The notes beneath the pieces are model-generated. The model searched no databases and was not told the origin of the DNA. It was given only the letters and a program-made list of their open reading frames with translations. A stretch of 64,000 nucleotides of DNA, taken from contig CP119325.1 in NCBI GenBank assembly GCA_029202525.1, positions 1,896,001 to 1,960,000 on the forward strand. Direction: 5' to 3'. Source of the DNA: Candidatus Pseudomonas phytovorans. GTDB lineage: Bacteria; Pseudomonadota; Gammaproteobacteria; Pseudomonadales; Pseudomonadaceae. Below are positions 15,890 to 24,270 of the stretch, in pieces. The position numbers and the translations under genes were made by a program. How positions within the stretch are numbered: the stretch's first letter is position 1; every line of letters starts with the position of its first letter.

Positions 15890-16735
15890 TTGATCAGCCC
15901 AACCTTACCCCCTTCGATGTTAAGCGCACTGCGGCGCGTCATGCGCCCGCTGGTGCGCTTGATGTTGCGCAAGGGGGTGACCTACACGGTGTTCGCCGAT
16001 CTTCTGAAGGAGGTGTTCGTCGACGTAGCCCATCGCGAGTTTCGCCTGGATGGCACCGCGCCCACCGACAGCCGCGTCAGCCTGCTTACCGGTGTGCACC
16101 GCAAGGATGTCCGGCGGCTGCGCAGCGAAGGTGGCACGGCACTCGAGGCCTTGCCGGCGAACATCACCCTGGGCGCACAGTTGGTGACTGCATGGACCAC
16201 CCGCCCGCCGTTCTGCTCGGCACCTGGCCAGGCACTGGCATTGCCGCGTTTGGCGAGTGTGGGTGGCGAGTGCTCATTCGATGCCCTGGTGGCCACGGTC
16301 AGCACCGATATCCGTGGCCGGGTGGTGCTGGATGAGTGGTTACGCCTTGGCATCGTCCGGCTTGATGAACAGGATTGCGTGCACCTGGAAGCCCAGGCAT
16401 TCGTGCCGCAGCAAGGCTTCGATGAAAAAGCCGCATATTTCGGCCACAACCTGCATGACCATGCCTGCGCTGCGGTGCACAACCTCAGCGGCGAAGGCCT
16501 GCCGTTCTTTGAACGCAGCACGCACTACGATGCCCTGAGCCCGGCCAGCGTCGAGCAATTGCGTGACGTGGTTGCCAAAGACGGCATGCAGGCGCTGCTT
16601 GCCTTCAGCCGGCTCGCAGCAGATCTGGAAAGCGTTGATGAACCCAGCATCGAGCAACGTCAACGCATCACTGTCGGGCTTTATTTCTACACTGAAGCTA
16701 CCGATCCCGATATATCCAAGACGCCAGGACCATGA
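15890..16735 (+). CDS. DUF6502-like protein, possible DNA-binding regulator
   Basis: 281 residues from a TTG at 15890, chosen because AGGAG from the end of the preceding gene lies about 10 bp upstream; the ATG at 15917 (272 residues) has no ribosome site. No signal peptide, so cytoplasmic. Residues about 28-85 look like a winged or classic helix-turn-helix: GVTYTVFADLLKEVFVDVA then SRVSLLTGVHRKDVRRLR. The rest is mixed alpha/beta with many His/Asp (GHNLHDHACAAVHN). The family assignment is from memory. It overlaps the next gene by 4 bp (ATGA) and may regulate the module. Confidence 0.7.
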   Translation: MISPTLPPSMLSALRRVMRPLVRLMLRKGVTYTVFADLLKEVFVDVAHREFRLDGTAPTDSRVSLLTGVHRKDVRRLRSEGGTALEALPANITLGAQLVTAWTTRPPFCSAPGQALALPRLASVGGECSFDALVATVSTDIRGRVVLDEWLRLGIVRLDEQDCVHLEAQAFVPQQGFDEKAAYFGHNLHDHACAAVHNLSGEGLPFFERSTHYDALSPASVEQLRDVVAKDGMQALLAFSRLAADLESVDEPSIEQRQRITVGLYFYTEATDPDISKTPGP

Positions 16736-18498
16736 CCCCCCTCAAGCGCTGCCTCAGTGTGGTTGCCTTTGCCCTGGTCTTGGGGTTGAACCTGGTGGCG
16801 CCTGCCGAGGTAGTCGCAGCCCCGGTTTGTGTCAGCCGCGACGAAGTGGGCATGGCCGGTGCCGCAGCCCTGCAGATGCCGGGGGGCACGGGCGGTACCG
16901 GTGTACGCCGTGAAAATGGTGGCGTCGGCGGCACGGGTGCGCCCCTTCCGCAACGCCCCGGCGGAACCGGCGGTACCGGCGCGGTGGCCGAGGGTGTGGA
17001 CGGCACCTACTTCGATCACGGTAACGGCGGGGTGGGCGGTACCGGCGCGCCGATCCTGCGCCCAGGCGGTACGGGTGGTACCGGCATTGTCGGCACCATC
17101 ACCGGGTTTGCTTCGATCTGCGTCAATGGCATGGAAGTCCACTACGGCAAAGACGTACCAGTAAGTGAAAACGGTGCACCCGCCAGCAGTGCCCACCTGG
17201 CAATCGGGCAGGTTATTGCAGTGGAGGCAATTGCCACACAGCGCGGTCTTCAGGCAGGGCGTATCTCGATTCTCAACGTCTACGAAGGGCCGCTGACAGC
17301 GCTCCCCAATGCTTCGGCCCCGTTGCGGGTGATGGGCCAGCCCGTGCGGCTCGCAGCCGGTGCGCGGGTCGCTGAGGGGCTGCGTGCTGGCGAACCGGTC
17401 CGGGTCAGCGGCCTGCGCGACGCCAAGGGCGAGGTGGTGGCAACCCGTATCGAACGGGCGCCGGACCTTAGAGAGGCGAGTGCCATAGGTGCAATCGACC
17501 GCCCAGGTAACCTGCAGGGGTTGCAATTGGGGACCCGCGTAGCCCCCATGCGGGAAGTGCTGGTGCGCGGCCAGTGGACCGGGCGCCAGCTGGAAGTGGC
17601 ACAAACCCGGCCAGACCCGAGCCTGCCGTTTGCTGGCCGTGTCCAGCAGGCGGTGGTCGAAGGGCTGGTACAGCGCGTGCAGGCACGGCAACTGGTGGTC
17701 GGCGGCATCAATGTGACGTTGGGGCAGGGCACCGTGATTGTGGGCAGACAGCCCGCGGTATTGGCGCTTGATCAACGCGTTCGGGTGAGTGGGGTGCTTA
17801 ACGGCAGCCACGAACTGCGGGCAACCCGCGTGGAGTTCCAGGATGACCGTGCCGACAATCCGGACAGAGGTCATTCGGGGCATGGCAGCGGGCATGACAG
17901 TGGTAGTAACGATGGCTCCAGTAGCAGCGGCCATGGCGCGAGCGATGCCACCAGCGATCGTAGTGAAAGCAATGACGACCACAATGGACAGAGCGCCGTT
18001 GAGGATTCGAGTGGGCGCGGCAGTTCCGAAAGCGTGGACAAGTCGGGCAAGTCCGAACGTGCCGAAACCGTGGAGCAGCCCGAGAACAGCAACAGCGGCC
18101 GCTCTGAGCGGGTAGAAAAGGTCGAAGTCGAAAAGGTGGAAAAAGCCGAGAAGGTCGAAAAGGTTGAAAAAATAGAGAAAGTCGAAAAACCGGAGAAAGT
18201 CGAGAAGGCAGAAAAGGTCGAGAAACCTGAAAAGATCGAGAAGGTAGAGAAAGTCGAGAAGGTAGAGAAAGTCGAGAAGGTAGAGAAAGTCGAGAAGGTA
18301 GAGAAAGTCGAGAAAGTCGAGAAAGTCGAGAAAGTCGAGAAAGTCGAGAAAGTCGAGAAAGTAGAAAAAGTCGAAAAGGTGGAGAAGATAGAACTGCCTG
18401 AAAAGGTAGAAAAGGTCGAGAAAATCGAGAAGGTCGAAAAGCCGGAAAAGGTAGAGACCCCGGAAAAAGTGGAGCATCCGGAGCGATCGGGGCGTTAG
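16732..18498 (+). CDS. DUF5666-like exported protein with GGTG motifs and long EKV repeat tail
   Basis: 588 residues. It has a signal peptide (about 1-30). At about 45-120 five GG[TV]GGTG motifs are separated by variable linkers. At about 120-375 lie three or more small beta domains of the DUF5666 type (GTITGFASICVNGMEVHY, then ...GQVIAVEAI..., AGEPVRVSGL, LDQRVRVSGVL). A Ser/His/Asp-rich linker (about 378-450) follows, and a tail of about 125 residues is built from E-K-V/E-K-P triplets, predicted to be a long charged helix or extended coil. It overlaps the DUF6502-like gene by 4 bp. The function is unknown; export and a cell-surface or periplasm-spanning role are inferred. Confidence 0.75.
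   Translation: MTPLKRCLSVVAFALVLGLNLVAPAEVVAAPVCVSRDEVGMAGAAALQMPGGTGGTGVRRENGGVGGTGAPLPQRPGGTGGTGAVAEGVDGTYFDHGNGGVGGTGAPILRPGGTGGTGIVGTITGFASICVNGMEVHYGKDVPVSENGAPASSAHLAIGQVIAVEAIATQRGLQAGRISILNVYEGPLTALPNASAPLRVMGQPVRLAAGARVAEGLRAGEPVRVSGLRDAKGEVVATRIERAPDLREASAIGAIDRPGNLQGLQLGTRVAPMREVLVRGQWTGRQLEVAQTRPDPSLPFAGRVQQAVVEGLVQRVQARQLVVGGINVTLGQGTVIVGRQPAVLALDQRVRVSGVLNGSHELRATRVEFQDDRADNPDRGHSGHGSGHDSGSNDGSSSSGHGASDATSDRSESNDDHNGQSAVEDSSGRGSSESVDKSGKSERAETVEQPENSNSGRSERVEKVEVEKVEKAEKVEKVEKIEKVEKPEKVEKAEKVEKPEKIEKVEKVEKVEKVEKVEKVEKVEKVEKVEKVEKVEKVEKVEKVEKVEKVEKIELPEKVEKVEKIEKVEKPEKVETPEKVEHPERSGR
18112..18480 (+). repeat. 9-bp tandem repeats encoding EKV/EKP triplets
   Basis: About 40 near-identical 9-bp units, mostly GTCGAGAAA or GTAGAGAAA, encode the C-terminal tail. 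The central part (18240-18360) is nearly perfect, so length variation by replication slippage in steps of 9 bp, which keeps frame, is likely. Confidence 0.92.
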
Positions 18499-18547
18499 CC
18501 AACTAGGCTGGGGTAATTCCTACCCAACTTGCCCAACGGGTACTGAG

Positions 18548-19303
18548 ATGCCGACGAGACCCGCGCTTCCTCTTATCGCCTGCGTGCTGTCATGTACCAG
18601 TGTTTGCGCCTTGGCCGATAGCTTCAGCATCGCTACGGGTATGGACTATTCAAGTGGCGACTACGGCACCGGTACCACGTCGGAGATCTGGTACATCCCG
18701 GTGGTCGGCAAATATGAGACCGGCCCCATGACCTACAAGGTCACCGTGCCCTGGTTGCGCATTACCAACCCTGAAGTAGGCCCCAATGGTGACCCCTTGC
18801 CTGGTGGTTGCCATGATGTGGAAAGCGGGCTGGGCGATACGGTTGCCAGCGCCGGCTATGCGTTGCTCGATGGCAGTGACGGCGGCCTTATGCTCGACCT
18901 GATCGGCAAGGTCAAATTCCCCACCGCTGATGAAGACCAGTGCCTGGGCACCGGCGAGTACGACTACACCGCCCAGGTCGACATCACCAAAGGCTTTGGC
19001 CCGGTCACCGGCTTCGCCACATTGGGCTGGAAAAAGTTTGGCGACCCGCCCGACAGCAACTTCGACGACCCGATCTTCGCCAGCCTCGGTTTCGCCATAC
19101 CGGTGGCGGTCGGCACATCGGCAGGCGCTTCCTACGATTGGCGGCAGAAAGTGGTCTCGACCGGCTCGCAGATCCAGGAGCTGACCCTGTTCCTCACCCA
19201 CAAGCTCAACCAGCAATGGAAAGTACAGCTCTACGCGGTCAAAGGCTTTTCCGATGCCAGCCCGGATGCCGAAGGCGGGTTGATGCTGTTTCACACGTTC
19301 TGA
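18548..19303 (+). CDS. Small outer-membrane beta-barrel protein, function unknown
   Basis: 251 residues with a signal peptide (MPTRPALPLIACVLSCTSVCALA). The mature part is rich in alternating strands (FSIATGMDYSSGDYG, SEIWYIPVVGKYE, YDYTAQVDITKGF) and ends in LFHTF, a terminal Phe typical of BAM substrates. Two Cys residues in the mature part (PGGCHD and EDQCLG) could form a disulfide in an outer loop. It lies 49 bp after the DUF5666-like gene, and a terminator follows, so it closes the module. It could be a channel or anchor for the two secreted repeat proteins; this is inference. Confidence 0.7.
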   Translation: MPTRPALPLIACVLSCTSVCALADSFSIATGMDYSSGDYGTGTTSEIWYIPVVGKYETGPMTYKVTVPWLRITNPEVGPNGDPLPGGCHDVESGLGDTVASAGYALLDGSDGGLMLDLIGKVKFPTADEDQCLGTGEYDYTAQVDITKGFGPVTGFATLGWKKFGDPPDSNFDDPIFASLGFAIPVAVGTSAGASYDWRQKVVSTGSQIQELTLFLTHKLNQQWKVQLYAVKGFSDASPDAEGGLMLFHTF

Positions 19304-19306
19304 CGA

Positions 19307-19360
19307 AAAAAGCCCCTGCGCCGGTCATTCCCTGTGGGGAGTGCCGGGGCAGGGGCTTTT
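19307..19360. terminator. Bidirectional terminator between the envelope module and rimO
   Basis: AAAAGCCCCTG and CAGGGGCTTTT form an 11-bp outer stem enclosing a 32-nt loop. A/T runs on both sides let it serve both convergent genes. Confidence 0.85.
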
Positions 19361-19375
19361 CAGGCTTAAACCGCT

Positions 19376-20707
19376 TTACACAGGCTCAGCCCACATGTCG
19401 TATTCGTCGGCATCCACTACACGGCAACGTACTTTGTCGCCTGGCTTGAAGCCATGGTCGCCATCGATGAACACGCTGCCGTCGATTTCCGGGGCATCGA
19501 AGAAGCTGCGGCCTACCGAGCCTTGCTCTTCCACTTCATCGATCAGCACTTCGATTTCCTTGCCGATGCGCAGTTGCAGGCGGGCAGTGCTGATGGCCTG
19601 CTGGTGAGCCATGAAGCGGTCCCAGCGCGCTTGCTTGACGTCGTCCGGCACGTCTTCCAGGCCCAGGTCGTTGGCCGGGGCCCCTTCTACCGGCGAGTAC
19701 TGGAAGCAGCCCACGCGGTCCAGTTGGGCCTCGGTCAGCCAGTCCAGCAGGTACTGGAAGTCTTCCTCGGTCTCGCCCGGGAAGCCGACGATGAAGGTGG
19801 AGCGGATCACCAGCTCAGGGCACTGCTCGCGCCAGTTCTTGATGCGCGCCAGGGTACGGTCTTCGAAGGCCGGGCGCTTCATCGACTTGAGCACTTTCGG
19901 GCTGGCGTGCTGGAACGGGATGTCCAGGTACGGCAGGATCTTGCCGGCGGCCATCAGCGGGATCACGTCGTCGACGTTCGGGTATGGGTACACATAGTGC
20001 AGGCGGACCCAGGCGCCCAGGCTGCTCAGGGCCTCACACAGCTCCAGCATGCGGGTCTTGACCGGGCGGCCGTTCCAGAAGTCGGTCTTGTACTTGACGT
20101 CGACGCCGTAGGCGCTGGTGTCCTGGGAAATCACCAGGATTTCCTTTACGCCAGCCTTGACCAGGCGCTCGGCCTCGCTCAGCACTTCACCCACCGGGCG
20201 GCTGACCAGCTTGCCACGCATCGACGGGATGATGCAGAAGCTGCAGCTGTGGTTGCAGCCCTCGGAAATCTTCAGGTAGGCGTAGTGGCGCGGGGTCAAC
20301 TTGACGCCCTGTGGCGGCACCAGGTCGATCAGCGGGTTGTGGTCCTGGCGTGGCGGCACGACTTCGTGCACGGCGTTGACCACCTGCTCGTACTGCTGTG
20401 GGCCGGTCACCGACAGCACGCTTGGGTGCACATCGCGGATACTGCCTTCCTCGACACCCATGCAGCCGGTGACGATGACCTTGCCGTTTTCCTTGATCGC
20501 TTCGCCGATCACTTCCAGCGACTCGGCCTTGGCACTGTCGATGAAGCCGCAGGTGTTGACCACCACCACGTCGGCGTCCTCGTAGGTGGGCACGACTTCA
20601 TAGCCTTCCATGCGCAACTGAGTAAGGATGCGCTCGGAATCGACCAGGGCTTTTGGGCAACCCAGGCTTACGAAACCTACCTTGGGGGTGGCGGGCGTGG
20701 TGGACAT
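19376..20707 (-). CDS. rimO: Ribosomal protein uS12 methylthiotransferase RimO
   Basis: 443 residues. It adds a methylthio group to an Asp of ribosomal protein S12. The N-terminal UPF0004 domain has three cluster Cys (SLGCPK, VVNTCGFID, VTGCMG), followed by the radical-SAM motif CNHSCSFC (CxxxCxxC) with IPSMRG, and a C-terminal TRAM domain (EIEVLIDEVEEQGSVGRS). The SLGCPKALVDSE start separates RimO from MiaB. It is monocistronic and divergent from kup. Confidence 0.96.
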   Translation of the reverse strand: MSTTPATPKVGFVSLGCPKALVDSERILTQLRMEGYEVVPTYEDADVVVVNTCGFIDSAKAESLEVIGEAIKENGKVIVTGCMGVEEGSIRDVHPSVLSVTGPQQYEQVVNAVHEVVPPRQDHNPLIDLVPPQGVKLTPRHYAYLKISEGCNHSCSFCIIPSMRGKLVSRPVGEVLSEAERLVKAGVKEILVISQDTSAYGVDVKYKTDFWNGRPVKTRMLELCEALSSLGAWVRLHYVYPYPNVDDVIPLMAAGKILPYLDIPFQHASPKVLKSMKRPAFEDRTLARIKNWREQCPELVIRSTFIVGFPGETEEDFQYLLDWLTEAQLDRVGCFQYSPVEGAPANDLGLEDVPDDVKQARWDRFMAHQQAISTARLQLRIGKEIEVLIDEVEEQGSVGRSFFDAPEIDGSVFIDGDHGFKPGDKVRCRVVDADEYDMWAEPV

Positions 20708-20943
20708 GACTAACCTCGGTATTGAATGCAGGTCGCCCGGCCGGAATCGCGGGCGATCTTGACGGGCGCTTTTTAGCGCCTCTGATCAAAAAGTGCGCAA
20801 TTCTAGCGAGCGCAAGGTCGCTTGACCAGCAGAAATACGACGAACGCTGCGCTATGCTTCGCGCCGTTGCGTGAAGGTGCCTTTGGAGGCCTGGTGCGCG
20901 AGTGAATACTAAAGGCCGAGATGGCCGTCTGCGGGAGTGGTCG

Positions 20944-22854
20944 ATGGTTCAGGCAAGCAGTCACGCCGAGGGCGGGCACGCGGGGAAGCAGGGGGCGGCG
21001 CGGTCGGTGGGCCTGCTCGTGGCGGCGGTCGGGGTGGTTTATGGCGATATCGGCACCAGCCCGCTGTATACCCTCAAGGAAGTCTTCACCGGCGGTTACG
21101 GGGTGCCGGTCAACCATGATGGCGTGTTGGGAATCCTGTCGCTGATCCTGTGGTCGCTGTTGTGGGTGGTGTCGTTCAAGTACGTGATGTTCATCCTGCG
21201 CGCCGACAACCAGGGCGAGGGCGGCACCATGGCGCTGACCGCGCTGGCGCGGCGAGCCACGGCCGCCTACCCACTGTTGCGTACGTTGATGGTGATCTGC
21301 GGCTTGATCGGCGCTTCGCTGTTCTACGGCGACAGTATGATCACCCCGGCGGTATCGGTGCTGTCGGCCGTGGAAGGCATGGGCCTGGCGTTTGACGGTA
21401 TTGACCACTGGGTGGTGCCGATTTCGCTGGTGGTGCTGGTGGCGCTGTTCCTGGTGCAAAAGCACGGGACCGAGAAAATCGGCAAGCTGTTCGGCCCGAT
21501 CATGGTCACCTGGTTCGTGGTGCTGGGCGCATTGGGCGTGCACGGCATCTCGCAGAGCCCGGAAGTGCTCAAGGCCTTCAACCCGGGCTGGGCGGTCAAC
21601 TTCTTCGTGGTTCACCCGGGCATGGGCGTGGCCATCCTCGGCGCCGTGGTGCTGGCGCTGACCGGCGCCGAGGCCCTGTACGCTGACATGGGGCATTTTG
21701 GCCGCAAGCCGATCGCCCGGGCCTGGTTCATCCTGGTGCTGCCTGCGTTGGTGCTCAACTATTTTGGCCAGGGTGCACTGTTGCTGCAAAACCCGGAGGC
21801 GGCACGCAATCCCTTCTACCTGCTGGCGCCGAGCTGGGCGCTGCTGCCGTTGGTCGGGTTGGCGACAATGGCCACGGTGATCGCCTCGCAGGCGGTCATT
21901 TCCGGGGCCTTCTCCCTGACCCGTCAGGCCATCCAGCTGGGCTACATTCCGCGTATGCAGATCCAGCACACCTCCAGCGACGAGCAGGGGCAGATCTATA
22001 TTGGTGCGGTGAACTGGACGCTGATGGTGGGCGTGGTGCTGCTGGTGATCGGCTTCGAGTCGTCCGGCGCACTGGCTGCGGCCTACGGCGTGGCGGTGAC
22101 CGGCACCATGCTGATGACCACCATTCTGGTGTCGGCGGTGATGCTGCTGCTGTGGAAGTGGCCACCGGTGCTGGCCGTGCCGATCCTGGTGGGCTTCCTG
22201 TTTGTCGATGGACTGTTCTTCGCCGCCAACGTGCCGAAAATCGTCCAGGGCGGTGCCTTCCCGGTGTTGGCAGGTGGCGTGCTGTTCCTGCTGATGAGCA
22301 CCTGGAAGCGCGGCAAGCAGATCCTGGTCGAACGCATCGACGAAGGTGCGCTGCCGTTACCGCTGTTCATCAGCAGTATCCGCATACAGCCGCCGCACCG
22401 GGTCGAAGGCACGGCGGTGTTCCTCACTGCCCGGTCCGATGCCGTGCCCCACGCGCTGTTGCACAACATGCTGCATAACCAGGTGCTGCACAACCAGGTG
22501 GTGTTGCTGACCGTGGTCAGCGAAGACCGGCCGCGGGTGCCGGAGCAGGAGCGCTTCGAGGTGGAGGCTTATGGCGACGGGTTCTTCCGCGTGCTGTTGC
22601 ACTTTGGCTTCATGGACGAGCCGGACGTGCCGGCGGCATTGAAGCTGTGCCACCTGGACGATCTGGATTTCACCCCGATGCGTACCACCTACTTCCTCAG
22701 CCGTGAGACGGTGATCGCTTCACGGCTGGAAGGGATGTCGCGCTGGCGGGGTAACCTGTTCGCGTTCTTGCTGAAGAATGCCAACGGCAACCTGCGCTTC
22801 TTCAACCTGCCGCTGAACCGGGTAATCGAGCTGGGAACCCAGGTCGAGATCTGA
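20944..22854 (+). CDS. kup: Low-affinity potassium transporter Kup
   Basis: 636 residues from the ATG at 20944, preceded by GGGAG; a GTG at 20902 would add 14 residues with a poorer site. It is an inner-membrane K+/H+ symporter. The signature YGDIGTSPLYTLKEVF is at about 32-47, followed by some 12 membrane segments and a cytoplasmic C-terminal domain of about 150 residues containing HNMLHNQVLHNQVV. A REP pair follows. No K+-responsive regulatory element was recognised in the 236-bp gap to rimO. Confidence 0.95.
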   Translation: MVQASSHAEGGHAGKQGAARSVGLLVAAVGVVYGDIGTSPLYTLKEVFTGGYGVPVNHDGVLGILSLILWSLLWVVSFKYVMFILRADNQGEGGTMALTALARRATAAYPLLRTLMVICGLIGASLFYGDSMITPAVSVLSAVEGMGLAFDGIDHWVVPISLVVLVALFLVQKHGTEKIGKLFGPIMVTWFVVLGALGVHGISQSPEVLKAFNPGWAVNFFVVHPGMGVAILGAVVLALTGAEALYADMGHFGRKPIARAWFILVLPALVLNYFGQGALLLQNPEAARNPFYLLAPSWALLPLVGLATMATVIASQAVISGAFSLTRQAIQLGYIPRMQIQHTSSDEQGQIYIGAVNWTLMVGVVLLVIGFESSGALAAAYGVAVTGTMLMTTILVSAVMLLLWKWPPVLAVPILVGFLFVDGLFFAANVPKIVQGGAFPVLAGGVLFLLMSTWKRGKQILVERIDEGALPLPLFISSIRIQPPHRVEGTAVFLTARSDAVPHALLHNMLHNQVLHNQVVLLTVVSEDRPRVPEQERFEVEAYGDGFFRVLLHFGFMDEPDVPAALKLCHLDDLDFTPMRTTYFLSRETVIASRLEGMSRWRGNLFAFLLKNANGNLRFFNLPLNRVIELGTQVEI

Positions 22855-22874
22855 TTTCAAGGGGCTGCGGTGCA

Positions 22875-22966
22875 GCCCATTCGCGGGTGAACCCGCTCCC
22901 ACAGGGACTGCGCAGGGCTTGAAGTCCGTGTTGTACCTGTGGGAGCGGGTTTACCCGCGAATGGGC
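22875..22966. repeat. REP inverted pair between kup and the VirJ-like gene
   Basis: GCCCATTCGCGGGTGAACCC at the left faces the matching right copy ending CCCGCGAATGGGC. GGGCTGCGGTGCAGCCC precedes it. It sits between convergent genes and may double as a terminator. The flank differs from the CTCTTCGCGGG type. Confidence 0.88.
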
Positions 22967-22977
22967 CTCATGGGCTA

Positions 22978-24270
22978 TCAGTTCTGTTCGGCTACGCTCG
23001 ACTTGCCTTGGCGCGTCTCGATCTCGCCGATCAAGCGCTTGGCCAGCGCCGGGTAGTTCTCATCAAAGTGGTGGCCCCCAGGCAGCTTCAGGCGTTCGCC
23101 CACGGCAGTCTGCTCCGTGCAACCGCTTTCATCGGTTTCCTCGATGCCATACACGCACACCACCTTGGACGCTGGCAGCTTGGCCATTTCCGGCCCGGTT
23201 GGCGCTTCCTGGCCTTCCTTGCCCAGCCAGCCTTCGACTTCGATCTCAAAGCTGCCGCTGCGGGCAAAGGCCAGCAGCATCACCGCGTCGATGCGCTGCT
23301 GGTCCTCGGCAGGCAGGCGGTTATAGATCGCCGGCAGTACGTCGGCACCGAAGGAGTAACCTGCGAGCACAAAGCGTTTGGTGCCCCACTTCTGCCGGTA
23401 ATGCTGCATCAGCTCGGACAGGTCTGCAGCGCTTTGCTCCGGGGTTTTGTGTTGCCAGTAGTAGCGCAGCGTGTCGATGCCCACCACCGGATAGCCCAGC
23501 TTGGCCATTTCCCCGGCGACATCGCGGTCCAGGTCGCGCCAGCCGCCATCACCGGAGAGAAACAAGGTAATCGTGTCGGTGGTTTGCCCAGCGGGTACCT
23601 CTACCACCGGGATGGCCAGGGCATTGCCGTCGTGGCCGACCAGGGCCTGTGTCAATTGCGCCTTGAGCACTTGTGGCAGGTGGATGTCGTAGTCGCTGAT
23701 GCTGGTTTCAGCGTTCGCCTGGTCACGCACGAAGGCGGCGCTGGCGTCATCCGGGTTGTCGTTCCAGGCGACGTTCCAGTGGCCGTGGGCAGCCGATTTT
23801 GGCAGCGGCGCCTGGCAGCCAAGTTGCTCGACGGTGAAGTCCACGGAAATTGCCCGAGCCTTGTCGTCGTTTTGGCTAGCCAGCCAGCGCCAGGCCTGGG
23901 CCGCACCCGGACCGATACCAGCGACCAGAGTCGGCTTTTCCGCCAGCTGGGTCAGGGCTTGGTCCATGGCCTGTTGCTGCTTGCTGCAGTCATTGGGCGG
24001 CAGAATCACCTGCACCAGCTGCGCCTCGCCGGCCTGGGCAAGGTCCAGCAGTTGCTTGTCGGTCAGCGCCTGGTCCTGAGGCACGCCGATGGCTACCCGG
24101 ACCTTGGGGTGCACGCCAGGGGTAACCCGGGTAATGCTGGTGTCATTAATGCTCAATTGCTCCAGGTGCGCCTCGGGGGCCGGGCGCGTCCACAGCCAGA
24201 ACGCCAGCGCACCCCCCAGGGCGGCCAGCAACAGGGGAACCAGCAGGTACAGCCAAAAGCGTCGGGTCAT
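22978..24270 (-). CDS. VirJ/AcvB-like periplasmic hydrolase, probable aminoacyl-phosphatidylglycerol hydrolase
   Basis: 430 residues from the ATG at 24270. One N-terminal membrane or signal segment (about 5-25, LYLLVPLLLAALGGALAFWL) is followed by a VirJ-type N domain and a C-terminal alpha/beta hydrolase with the nucleophile elbow GYSFGAD near residue 305 and LSGDGGWRDLDRD. The start overlaps the mprF stop by one base (TGATG). In P. aeruginosa the equivalent neighbour of the alanyl-PG synthase hydrolyses alanyl-PG, and Agrobacterium AcvB hydrolyses lysyl-PG; the same role is inferred here. Confidence 0.82.
   Translation of the reverse strand: MTRRFWLYLLVPLLLAALGGALAFWLWTRPAPEAHLEQLSINDTSITRVTPGVHPKVRVAIGVPQDQALTDKQLLDLAQAGEAQLVQVILPPNDCSKQQQAMDQALTQLAEKPTLVAGIGPGAAQAWRWLASQNDDKARAISVDFTVEQLGCQAPLPKSAAHGHWNVAWNDNPDDASAAFVRDQANAETSISDYDIHLPQVLKAQLTQALVGHDGNALAIPVVEVPAGQTTDTITLFLSGDGGWRDLDRDVAGEMAKLGYPVVGIDTLRYYWQHKTPEQSAADLSELMQHYRQKWGTKRFVLAGYSFGADVLPAIYNRLPAEDQQRIDAVMLLAFARSGSFEIEVEGWLGKEGQEAPTGPEMAKLPASKVVCVYGIEETDESGCTEQTAVGERLKLPGGHHFDENYPALAKRLIGEIETRQGKSSVAEQN

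Noticed and set aside
15644..18480. Possible CRISPR array because of regular short repeats
   Set aside because: The repeats are in-frame coding units without unique spacers, and no cas genes are present.
20902..20943. GTG start for kup 14 codons upstream of the chosen ATG
   Set aside because: GGAGG lies too far from the GTG, and the ATG at 20944 has a better-placed GGGAG and matches the expected N-terminus.
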